Source of the DNA: Hybos culiciformis
Lineage: Eukaryota > Arthropoda > Insecta > Diptera > Hybotidae
Direction of reading: 5' to 3'
DNA length: 64,000 nt
NCBI GenBank assembly: GCA_964007475.1
Contig: OZ023274.1
Location: 73,047,303 to 73,111,302, forward strand
Every line of letters begins with the position of its first letter. The first letter of the stretch is position 1. Below the pieces are notes generated by a model that did no database searches, was not told where the DNA came from, and worked only from the letters and a program-made list of their open reading frames with translations. Both the position numbers and the translations under genes were made by a program. Below, piece after piece: positions 1 to 12,700 of the stretch.

Positions 1-724
1 TTATTTGACTTTCAGTTAAGTATAAAATTATATGGCTTGTTTTTTTTTTTTTGTGATTTTTTGTTCTTCTGAAATGCATTTTAATTTTATTAATCGTGAA
101 AAATTTAATTGACAATCACTCTAGAATGCAATTAGAGTTATTTAAAACTTAAGCAATTAAAAATGATAGAAAGACATTTATAAAAATTGAACAATTGAGG
201 CAATATAATTTCTCTTTCCTTTGAAACTGTTTCAGTGCCAGGTTAAATTATTTAGCTACGTGCACTTTAAAAGTAGTCTATAGTTAATAATATAAAATGG
301 AATTTATTCAATATTTAAACCTTCTAAAGAATGCGAAATATATTGGCAAAATTTTTAATAAAATTTAAGTATCGACAAATCTATACTGAAAAAATAATAA
401 TTAACAAAAATTTTCTTTAATAAAACTACTTTCTCATAACTTCAATATGTTTATACATGGAAATTTCGTTTCAATTTCATAAATTTAAATATTTGAAAGT
501 ATATCTATACATTATACATTAACATTATGTATGATTTATTATAGATATAAATTTATTAGCATGTTTTAAAGTAAAAATTCAATATGTTTTTAAGTACTTT
601 TTATTTAATTTTTTTTTACTTCCATATATCTTATGCTCTATTATTGCAGAAAAAAAAATACTAATAATATATTACATATATATTTCTATCAGGCCAATTT
701 AATTTAAATAAAATAAAATTCTAG

Positions 725-786
725 AGGACTTCTCTAAGGGTATTCCAAATGCTTCCTGGAAACTTGTTGGCAAACATAACTTTTGA
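725..786 (+). other. Possible terminal coding exon of a plus-strand gene
   Basis: After an AATTCTAG acceptor-like site there is an open frame reading DFSKGIPNASWKLVGKHNF and stop TGA, less AT-rich than its surroundings. If real, it would be the last exon of a gene lying left of the window, tail-to-tail with Ipk1. I do not recognise the protein, and a minus-strand open frame exists over the same bases. Confidence 0.18.
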
Positions 787-818
787 AGAGTTTTAAATTT
801 TTATTTCAATTTTACATG

Positions 819-849
<31 letters not shown>
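819..849 (+). repeat. 31-bp poly(A) run
   Basis: A pure A tract about 30 bases after the possible TGA at 784-786. No target-site duplication was seen, so I do not call a retrotransposed copy. Confidence 0.6.
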
Positions 850-854
<5 letters not shown>

Positions 855-1491
855 TACATATATTATAAAATACATAATATTACTAAAATATTATCTAAAG
901 CATATTGTACAATGTACAATTGTACATAACATTATATTCATATATTGTACATATTTTTGAAAAAGTTCCAAAAATTTATTTCTATTTTTAATCCTCTTCC
1001 ACATAAAATTTATTACAAATAAGCAAACACAACAATTGGAGTTAAACGAAACAAATTAAATGATTATAACTCAATCATCTGCAAAAAAGGCAGTCAATTC
1101 TTCATTTACATTTACATTAAATTTAATTTTAGCTTATTTTGATTAAACTAATATCTTATAAATATCTTATTTGACTGATCTATGGAAATTTCTTGTACGA
1201 AAACTTACATTCTTATAAAATTCCTTATTTCTTTTCATTTTAATCTCGATCAAAACCTATAGTGTTATCAACACTTTTTTTCTCCAATTATGACAATAAC
1301 TGTGATGTTTTCTTATTCTAACTTTTAAACTTTTATTAGGCCATTTTATCAAGTTTTAAAGTAAAACCTTGGTGCAGATTATGGTCTGACTTAAACATTC
1401 TGAAAATTTAACGAGCCCAAAACACATAATTTGTGGTGTAATTGTTTTGAAAAAAAAAGAATAAAAACAATATCCATTAAAAAAAAAAAAA

Positions 1492-1497
1492 TTTATT
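1492..1497 (-). terminator. Probable Ipk1 poly(A) signal AATAAA
   Basis: The first AATAAA on the minus strand after the Ipk1 stop, 56 nt downstream, followed by a T-rich stretch on the transcribed strand. Position and motif are seen; use is inferred. Confidence 0.55.
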
Positions 1498-1552
1498 ACC
1501 AAAATATAATTTTTATAATTGATCAAGTTTAATAATTATTCAATTTTTCTAA

Positions 1553-1727
1553 TTAAATATTAAATAAATTATTTCTAAAATTGAACTCATGCTGATATGC
1601 TTCATTAGTTTGTTTAACTAATTTTTGAAAATGATTATCTGGTTTTAGATCTGTATCCACAATTGTAATTTTTACACCAAAATGTTTTTCATTGATTTCA
1701 AGATGGTGTTTATGCGTTTTAAAATTT
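1553..1727 (-). CDS. Ipk1: Ipk1 exon 9 (last exon)
   Basis: Residues 354-411 and stop TAA. Encodes ITIVDTDLKPDNHF with the conserved D-x-D-L-K-P that supplies a metal-binding aspartate in this family. The acceptor is ATTATAG behind a TTTTCTTTTCTTTT tract. Confidence 0.93.
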
Positions 1728-4700
1728 CTATAATGATATAAAAGAAAAGAAAAGAAAAACATTCATAAAATAATTTGAAAGAAAATATTAAACCGGAACA
1801 TAATGGTTTTATAACTTCATGTAATAATATTATGATATGAAGAAACATAAATAACGTCATGTTTTCTTTAAATTAAATATACGAAATCCTTCAATTCAAT
1901 AAACTGCGGTTCTTCTTAATTTAATATACTAAATAAGCAAATTAAATAGTGGTTTTGTTTAGATTATGTTAATTTAATTAATTTTAATATTTTCAAGTAA
2001 TATTTGAATAAAATGAATTGAATGAAACTGTAAATGGCTAAAATCATCTAAATAAAACCCACAAAATTACCGATAATATGGAATAGTAATAGACCTTTTG
2101 TTGAGATGATTAAATTCATATGCATAACATTTAGTGATGATAACTTTGTTGATATGTACTACTATTTTTATGGAAAATTTTTTCTACAACTAAGAAAATT
2201 TACGTCATGAATTTTTAAATAAAAATTTTAATTAGATTTTTAGCTTGAAACAAGATGTATAGTGAAACAAAATTAATGAGTTACTGATATTTTTCTTTAT
2301 CGAAATTACATATATTTCAATTTTTGATTCCCTTTATTTTCGAATTATTAAATTTTCTTTAAAAAAAATAAGACTATAAATAAATTTTGCAAAGCTTCAT
2401 AAATCAAAAATATAATCAACCAACCTGATAAAATTTTCATCTTTAATTTCCTTAAAAGCTAACATTATTGAACAGTCCATGGCTGTACATCCAATCAAAT
2501 ATTGTTCTAATGGTGTTAATTCATTAATATTATTTGGTTTGCCCTTCAATTTAATTAATTGAATACAATTGTAGGTTTTTTCATTGGAATTTTTTTTTAT
2601 AGTCATCAATTCAATATTTTTCTGTAAAGTAAAATTAATTTTATACAATTAGGGGATCAAAACCTTCACTATTTCTAACTAAATTTCTTAGAACTGTTGA
2701 ACATCATGTTTTTATTTTATTTTATTTTTTTAGAATATTTATACAGCCAAAAAAATATATAAGCCATCATTTAAAAGCTTTTCATTATAAGAATTTTTTT
2801 TAAATGTTTTAATTTTGGGTGGTTGATATTACTTTTCATAATTTGTTGTTCTATTTTTTATTTTAGTTTGTTTATTCAATTTTATGATAGAGAAATTACA
2901 TTAATATGACCGTTCTCTACATGAACAAAGTTAGTCTATTCTTTTAAGAACTTAAACAAAGTTTTTAAAATTGTCTAGTGTGCTTTTATACATTGCCGAT
3001 ATCATTTCTATCATCATCAAATAACATTTGCTAGAGAATTCGTTTTGTTTAATAAGAAAAAAAGCGTAACTTATAAACGATAAAAACACACAAAAAATGG
3101 GGCGCAGTGAAATAAGGCCGCGGGAAATAAGGCCGCGATAGGTTTTTTGTTGCGGTCTTATTTCATTTTGAAAAATGAAATAAGGCCGCGAAAAAATCCT
3201 CGCGGTCTTATTTCATTTTGAAAAATGAAATAAGACCGCATAAAATTCGTCGCGGCCTTATTTCGTTTTGAAAAATGAAATAAGACCGCGACAAAAAAAA
3301 AAAATTAATCGGAGGGCTAATTTCATTTTGAAAAATGAAATAAGGCCGCGAGGATTTTTTCGCGGCCTTATTTCATTTTGAAAAACGAAATAAGGCCGCG
3401 TAATCTTGTGAGGTGAGCACACTGGGCAGGGGGCAGCAGGGCGGCGGGCGGGCGGTTGGTCAGTGGAATTTGCGGCGCTAGCCAACCGCCCGCCGCCCTG
3501 CTGCCCGCCGCCCAACCGCCCGCCCGCCGCCCTGCTGCCCCCTGCCCTGTGTGCTCACCTCACAAGATTACGCGGCCTTATTTCGTTTATAAAAATGAAA
3601 TTAGCCCTCCGAATAATTGTTTTTTTTTGTCGCGGCCTTATTTCATTTTTCAAAACGAAATAAGGCCGCGAGGAATTTTTTGCGGTCTTATTTCATTTTT
3701 CAAAATGAAATAAGACCGCGAGGATTTTTTCGCGGCCTTATTTCATTTTGAAAAACGAAATAAGGCCGCGAAAAAATCTTCGCGGCCTTATTTCATTTTT
3801 CAAAATGAAATAAGACCGCAACAAAAAAACGTCGCGGCCTTATTTCCTGCGGCCTTATTTCCATCCCCCAAAAAATGGTAATTCACATTCAAATTAGAAT
3901 TATACTAATACAAATTATAATATGTACAATTTCGAATTCTTTTTAAATCCAATTAAAAAAAATTAAATACTATAAGATCCAAAAGCTTTTGACTTTAAGA
4001 CAATCAGTTTCTTTTTATCCTAATACTATTCTATACTTATATTCATATAAAAATAATTTTTAATTAAAATTTAACATATACAGACCTTAGTCAATAGTTG
4101 TAAAGACAAAATTTTTTGTAAGACACAACCATCTGGTAATTCATTTACAGCAGGAAGACTTTCAATTTCTGAATTCTCATTGTCGAATTTCTTTAAAAGG
4201 GATTTAACAATAACTTGTTGAACAATGTCAAAGCTCCTGAAAAGGATAAAAGATTTATTTTTTTTTTCCCTTTTGCTTTTGCAATTAAAGTGAAATCCTT
4301 TGAAAATGATTATTTTCTTTTTAGGAAAAAAAAAATAATATTAGAAAAGTATATAAAGATAGAAAAAGGATTTTCGGCATTTCATTTGAAAATTTAAAAA
4401 AAAAAAACCTTTAGTTTAAGAAAAAAAAAAATATAATAAGATTGGTTTATCTAACAAAATGTGGAAATATTTTTTTTATTTTAAATGTCGTTAAGAACTT
4501 CTTTATTGCCTACATATTTACATTGAAATAATTCCCAGGATTATGTAAAAAGATCAATGATAATATAGAGTTCAAGAAATAAATTTTCTTTTGTGTACAA
4601 AGCTCGATAATATGTCTTTGTGTTATTGCCTTGGTGTAAATCCATTAATGTTAAGCAAGAAAATAAGGAAGTCAAACTTTAATAATAAGCTTATGTCATT

Positions 4701-6763
4701 CATATTTATGTATAATATTGAATTAGTATATGATAAACAAAGTTATTGAGTAAAATTACATTGTGATTGTGGACACAGAACAGACATAGTGTAAAAACAC
4801 GAAAGTTAGTTATTACGAAAATTAAAATGTTATTTAAACTTTTATGTGAAATGTGTGAGAACTAACTTTTCAGCTTTTGTTGCCTATTCGTAAGAAAGCG
4901 CTTTTATGTACCTTCGACTTTGATCTGTCGTAATAATTTTGTTGTGATATTTATATTTGCCTCATCTAACAATTTAATATTTTTTTTATTCTGTTTTTGC
5001 TCCACCCTATTAAAATCAAAATAATATTTCAGAGATAATATCCAATTATAAGTCAACTTTAAATGAATTTTCTTCTTCAAAAACTCATATAGGTATATTT
5101 AACATATTATTATGAGAAAATTTCTCTCTGTTACAAGAAAAATACCTAAAATATATTTATTTTTTTATTATTTTTTTTCTAACCATTCCAATTAATTCTT
5201 AAATTTTTTATATATATCAACATATACAGAAAATAAGTGAAAATCTTACACATTAAAAAAATCCTTTTGACAATTTTCCACAGTGCTATTATCATCAGTA
5301 TAACAAAGGTTTCCATTTTTAAATACTCTTAAATTATTTTGAGGAAATTGGAAGAGTGCATCAATAGCTTTCTTCATCCTATTTATTTCTCTGCAAAATG
5401 TTAAAATAAAAATAATAAAAAAATAGTATTAAATATATAAATGTAAATATATGTATAAATAAGATACATACATCGGAAAAAAGAATATTTTTCACAAGTT
5501 TTCGAAAGGAGAAAATATTTTTTTATTTTTCTTTTATTTTATTTTTATTTTTTTTCAATGTAAAAGAATATATTTTTCAATGCTTGTTGTGGTTAATTGT
5601 TTTCCTTGTTATATTGAAATTTCAATTTTATTTTCAGTTTTTTCTGGGAAAATTTTTATTTTCAAATTGGAAAATTTATTATTTAAGTTCTTTTTTATCA
5701 ATTATTATCATCTTTTGAAGAATACTTCTTTTTTCTTTTTTTTTTTTTTAAATATAGAAAAACATTAATATCATTTCGAATTTAATTAGAAATCAAAAAA
5801 ATTAAAAAACAAATTCTTCTTTTTTTTTTAGCAATAATAATCGACTTGATATTATTTACAAAAATAAAATAAAAAGTAATTATTTTATCTTGAAACTGGT
5901 AGGGAGATAAAAAAAAATTATTAAAAAGAATTAATATGCCTGAAGGTTTTAATTTTTAAATATAGAGAAAATATAAATTGCTAAGAAATGAAATGATGCC
6001 ATAGAATTGAGTTAAATTTTTTTTCTTCACTTGTTACCTATTTTTGATAAATACTTTTAAGTTTTTGTATATATAAAATAATGCAAATCTTATATGACGA
6101 TGACGCAACGAAATATGTATACTTGCAGGTTTTAATTCTTGTTAAAGAAAACAAGGATTAAAGAAAATTTAAAGAATTTTGTTTTTTGGAACTTATTGTT
6201 AAGCAATCAATATAATTTATTTTTAAAATTCTGCAAACTTTTAAGAACTTATGTTTAATAAGCTGACAATTTTGTACTTAAAAAAAAAAAGAATTTGCAG
6301 GAAATTAAGACGTTTAAACATATAACTAATGCTAAACGAACTACTATAATCCAGGGTAAACACAACTAATTTTAGTATCTCTATTTTATAATTCTTTTCT
6401 TTTTTTTTTAAATAAAAAAAAAAACTAACAACGTTTAGTTGTGATTATAATGTTATCCTCTTGGGAAAATTTTTTACATTATAAATAAAAATATATATTA
6501 ACATGAGATTTTTAACTAAAAGATTTCTTCTTCTCTATGTAAGAAAGTACATACAACAATATAATATTATGTTCTGTACGCTGAACAACAGGAAGCTGGA
6601 AAAATATTTTTTTTTTTAACAAAAATATACGACATAATTTTTTTTTTTTTTTTTTTCTTTATATTACCCAGAAAATAAATCCAATGGACAATATGTGCTT
6701 ACATTCAATATTTTACCAGATTTTAACTGAAAATATAAAATAAGAAAAAGAATAAAAAGAATA

Positions 6764-6794
<31 letters not shown>

Positions 6795-9700
6795 AATTGG
6801 AAAAGAAAAAAAAAAGTTGATATTTCAGGTGCACTCTAGTTGATTGACTATCATTTTTCATTGTAAGGTTAAAATATTTCTAGTGTATATATGTATATTT
6901 TTATTCACATTTTCATTGTGCGAATAGTTTCCCTAGAGTTTCCATAATTTTTTTTTTTTGTTTTTATTGAAACTTTAATTAAGATTTTTTTTTTTTTAAT
7001 TAACAATATGATTGTAATTGTAACATACACTCAAAAATTAATAAAACTGTTTAAGAACTAGATATTTGAAAAATATTACATGTATGACAACAATATAAGA
7101 TTGCTAAATTTTAAGATTTATGTAATAAATTTTGTTTTGCAAAATTTTGTTTTGTGAAATTTTATACCTAACCCCAGAAAGTAGCAAAAATTTCAGTAAT
7201 CATGAAAAAAACTTCCCATATACTCAATATTCGAACTCTTTGACTACGCCAATAAACTAAAATGTGCACAAAATATATAAATAGTTAAATCTATGCAATA
7301 GAATTCTTCATAGATACCTGATTTTTTTTTTTTTTTTTTTTCATTTTCCTAATTTAACTATATAAAGTTACCTTGTAATATTGCATTGCACAATATCGAC
7401 ACTTAGTTGAATTTTTCAAATCAAATAAATCACATTTAGTTAAAATATCCTGAAGTAACCATCCTTGTTTTGGTTTTATTTCGACAGCAAATGTGTCTCC
7501 TTCAAGCGAAACCTTTTGTAATAATACATAAAAAAAAAAATATTGAAATAAATTAAAATAAATCAATTACATGTTTTAATTTTTTTGACAACTTTTTTTT
7601 TTTTTAGTTTTGGGTTGGGTTTGAAACCAACAAAATTTTTTAGTTTTATTTTTACATGCATCAAAAAAGTGAATTTGATAAAGTGATTTGTCCACAAAAA
7701 AGGAACAATAATAAAATTATTTAATCAATTTCATATAAACACTTAATACATATATGTTCAATATATAGAGAGAACATACATATACTAATGCGGGAACCAC
7801 ATAAATTGAATTTTATATACATTCATTAAATATCTTTTACAAATGTGATTTTTTTTTTTTTAATTAAAAACAACATAATTGATTTTAAAAAAATAAATCA
7901 ATTTTTATGTTGTTTTATTTTTTTTTTTTTTTTGTAATTTAGTTTTAGTAATTATCATTATTATAGAAAAAAAAAACAAATTAATGTTTAAGCTTAATTA
8001 ACTTTAGAACAAAGAAGTAAGCCAATTTGGCGGGTATAGATATAAATCATTAAACTTTATTGACAGTTTGGTTTGTCTTTTTAACATAAAATATATAAGG
8101 AGTAAATATAAAAATTTAAAATTTTGAGACACTAAGATTAAAGTTTTTTGATATGATAATTTGTATTCGTTGTTTTTACAACAAATAAAAAGGATTTTAT
8201 AATTTTTTTTTATTTAAAGTATTATAAACCACAAAATGGAAAATGTACAAAATACATACTACAAGAACTCCTCCAAATCACCTGTTTGTTTTCTAAGACA
8301 TTTGTTAAACTACTAATTAGATTATTAGGTTCTAATGGATATGTGTATAGTAATAAACTATATATAACTAACATTTAGGAATATTAAAAATTTAGCTCTC
8401 CATACTCAAATTACTTATCTTATCTTATCTTGTCTTATCTTAGTTTAAAATGTATGTCATTAACGTCACTAGCGAATGTAATATGTATATGAGAAAAATT
8501 GACACAGGAATTTTATTCTAATATGATTTCTTTTCTAACGCTTAAAAATATTCAAATTTGCATTTATAGATATTAATACAAATATAATTTATATAATTAT
8601 ATATAAACTCAGCATTTAGCGTTAAGACTTGTCAATAGTGTTTCACATATATGTACTGTGATAAACATTATAACGTTATATATGATAATTTATGGAATTG
8701 AGAATTCATAAGAAATATATACATGGTACATCAACCAAAATCTACGCAATTAGTTACTAATAGTAACAAGAAGACAAGTGTTGAAGACAAGTGAAAGAAA
8801 AATATTTCTTTATTTTCTTATATTGCTAATATTGTATTTAATTACATTATATATGTATACACAAACAAAGTTGACTTTGTGACTTGCAGTCAAATAAATT
8901 ATTTATTATACATGGAATCTATACAGTACATATATGTGTATTAGGGTGGTCCTTATTATGGATTTATCCGAATTTTTTTACTCCCAGGGGCTTAAATGGT
9001 TCCAAATACATAAAAAATAATTGCCTCAAAATTCTAGCTCTTAATATTAACTTTAAGATAGTCCGCATCCCAGTCAAAGTTTCTCATATAAATAACATGG
9101 AAAAAATTTCATTTGTTCTTTAGAATTCCGTAGCTCTGCGACAAATGAATCAAAAGTAATTAATTGCGTCATGTTTATTGTAAATTAAACGCTCTACAAA
9201 AAAGGTCTTTTATTATTTTTCGCTAAATCTATTGGCTTAAGAGTTATTCGAGCTCAAAGTTTAATTATTATATAATTATTAACATTATCAAGTATAATTA
9301 TATATTTATTTATTTTATAAAATATAAAAAAAATTTCTTATAAAATTATTATTTATGGTCAAAAAAAGCGAATACAATCTTATTCTTGGAATTGTGGTTA
9401 ATATGTGTGATTTTTCAATTAAGGGGGTCTTCTACTCTAGAGGCTCGAATTTCGAGCGTTTTTCGGCAGTCGATAAAAAAAAAGCATTTGATAATTTTAC
9501 TATCCATTTTTTTATCATGTGTTTATTTATATTTAAAGAATACACAAAATAAATTTCAAAAAAAAAAAAATTTTTTTTCATCAAGTTATGCATCCTTGAA
9601 GTAGAGGGGGGAAAAAAAAAGCAGTGTCCTCATCACCATGATTTCCGCCCTTGTGGTCATCTGAAAAATAAAACAATGATGGATTCTTGATTAGTATGAA

Positions 9701-12700
9701 TGTCGCTATCGCATGAACCAACGAAACTGAAAAAAAATTTTTTTTCATAAAATGGCGGCTACTCAAAAATAAAGGTCGATTTTTTCACTAATTTTTCAAC
9801 TTTGTCGAATTTTTTAAAAATATTAAAAATTTTTAATTTTTATTTTTTGTTGGTTCATGCGTTAGAGAGATATATAAAGAATATTAATGCCAAATTTCAC
9901 GTAAATCAGCTGATTAGAACTTGAGATATTGTGGTTACCGCATCGAAAAAAGTAGTTTCGAGAAAAACGCGTTTAAAGTTTTACGTTTAGTCCAACCGGT
10001 TTAGTTGCCACGACACTAAAACGGCTATAACTTCGGAAATAATTTGAATTTTGAAAAATCCTTTTAGAGAGATATTTTTGAATATATAAACTATCGAATT
10101 ATGAAAAAAAAAATTTTTCGATTTTTTGAAATTTCTAGAGTAGAAGACCCCCTTAATAAAACAGACAGTCCTTAGAGTTTGAAAATAATAAAATAGAAGT
10201 ACAGGTGAAATATGATTTAACTTTGAGCTCGAATAACTCTTAAGCCAATAGATTTAGCGAAAAATAATAAAATACCTTTTTTGTAGGGCGTTAAATTTAC
10301 AATAAACATGACGCAATTAATTACTTTTGATCCATTTGTCGCAGAGCTACGGAATTCTAAAGAACAAATGAAATTTTTCCCATGTTATTTATATGAAAAA
10401 CTTTGACTGGAATGCGGACTATCTTAAAGTTAATATTAAGAGCTAGAATTTTGAGGCAATTATTTTTTATGTATTTGAAACCATTTAAGCCCCTGGGAGC
10501 AAAGAAATTCGGATAAATCCATAATAAGGACCACCCTAATGTGTATATATAAAGTCTAATGAAGAATCAAAAATTAAAATAAATAATTTTTTAAATCAGA
10601 TATACCTAGTAATACTTAGACAATAATAATAATTATTTACTTTTGTTATATAATATATATTACATTTTATTTTGAGGAAAGGTTGGAGAAAAGAATGAAA
10701 GAGGAAAGGTTGGAGAAAAGAATGAAAAGAATGACACTGGCAAGACTTTTGAATGTAGCTTATTTTTTTGTCGCTGTGATAAAAGAAATTACAAATTTAC
10801 AATTTTAGTTTAAACGAACCAATATTTTTTTGTGTTTTTTAACAAATTTTTTCATAATAATGTTTTTATTAACAAAAATTTTGTATAAATAGTCCATCTA
10901 AATAAAATAACTGTAATTGATTTGGATATAAATAAGAAAATATGAGTTTAATGCTTTTAAAATTTCCATCAACAATAATGACTACGATCCAAATCTAAGG
11001 ACCCTCAAAACTCACCAATTAAAATTTGTTTAACTACATTGTAGGGTTGTCGTTTTTATAAATTTTCATCTAAAATTTATAACATATTAAAGTGTTCAAT
11101 ATTTCAAGGATAAATATTTTTTTCTTTCAACCTTGACATAATTGTTCCAATTAAGATTCTTCATTCAACATAATATAACATTTTGTACCAGTTATTTTTA
11201 TTTACGTAATAATGTATTATTTTTAATCCCCTGCTAACTAATAAAACAAAATAAGAATAAATTACAATAGTTTCAGCTTAAAATTTTTATATAAACATTT
11301 TAAGTTTTGGTGATAAATTTAACCAAAAAAAACATCATAAAATTTTGAAAGTACATATAATAAATTAAATTTAAGATTAGGCGTTGAAAATAATAAGGGT
11401 CCAACTGTGAAATAGAGACTGGTGTAGAATACAGATAAATTAATTTGAAATTTTTCGCTAATTTTCCCACTCACTTATAAATTAGTTTTCATAATATGTT
11501 AGGCCTGGATTTTATACTTGATTTGAAATCTGCCCAAATTGAAATTTGAATATTTAAGTCCTTTCGTTATAGTTTTATAATAATTCTGCATATATAGTTA
11601 AAGTAGTTGATGAAAATTTGATAATATAATAACTATAATATAAATTTCTGTACTTTAAAACATTATTATTCTTAACACCTACGTTTCCATATAAATTAAA
11701 AATCTAAATTAGAGAAAACATTATATTATTTGCTTGTCAAAATTTATAGTAATCTCCACTGAAACGATGGAAACTTTATTATTTTACCAACTTTTAAAGC
11801 ATATTAGAGTGTGAAATAAATTTTATTAATCTCATTTTTTGTTACATAAATTTATTTACATATAAAAAAAAAATTCTTTGCTAGTTTTTTTGACAACAAA
11901 AACTTTCTAGTAAGTTGTATACTTCAAAAAATGTTAATTAAAAGTGTTAAACTTTAATAGACTGCACAAATTTACATAAAAAATACCAACTTTTAGCAAC
12001 GATTTTGAATTTTTTTTTAACCATATTGTTGTGGATTTTAGATACATTTTTACGTAACAACATACATAATTTATAAAAAGTATCTATTCATAAATATTTA
12101 TATATGTTTGTAACTATTTACAGTGTTAGTTCTTATAATAGTTTTAATATGATTGGACAGATTTTAGAATTGCAACACTTTCCAATACTCCTGAGAATGT
12201 TATATTATAATCGTGATAACATTTTTATTTTCGTCCTACATATTTTTTACAATAAAATGTGATAGGTAGGTATATATTTTATATCTACAAAAATGTTTTG
12301 TCATAATAACAGATATGTCTATTATTATTAAATTAAATATATATATATATATATATGGTGGATGGTAAACAAATTCATTCATATATTGTTGTCTAGATTG
12401 TGTTATTTTAAATTTAAAAAAAACACTACCCTAGTAGGTACTGTACCTACATAATCTATATGTTTATTTTTTTTTGAGCTTCAAAATCATTGAACTTTTA
12501 TCAAAATGTTGTTTGTTTTTGCAATGTTGTTGTAAAAATGAGGAAACATTATGGGATGAAATCAAATGGAAATTTTTTATTAAAATTTATATTGGGTTAA
12601 CAAGCATAAAGATTTAAAATATTGAAAATCTAGAAGAATGAATATATAAATAAAATACAAGGTGACGGGAGAATTTATCTGTAATTTATTTGCCGCCAAA

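Larger units (their letters stand above)
1..1490. other. Region downstream of Ipk1, no gene confirmed
   Basis: AT-rich with homopolymer runs. Apart from the doubtful exon at 725-786 and the poly(A) run, there is an acceptor-like tract ending TTTCAG near 235 followed by a short open frame on the plus strand, which is too short to call. Confidence 0.5.

Noticed and set aside
819..849. Retrotransposed sequence ending in poly(A)
   Set aside because: No matching direct repeat flanks and no recognisable body; plain homopolymer runs are frequent here.
3258..3713. Pro/Ala-rich open frames inside foldback element 1
   Set aside because: They are translations of the inverted repeat and GC core on both strands.
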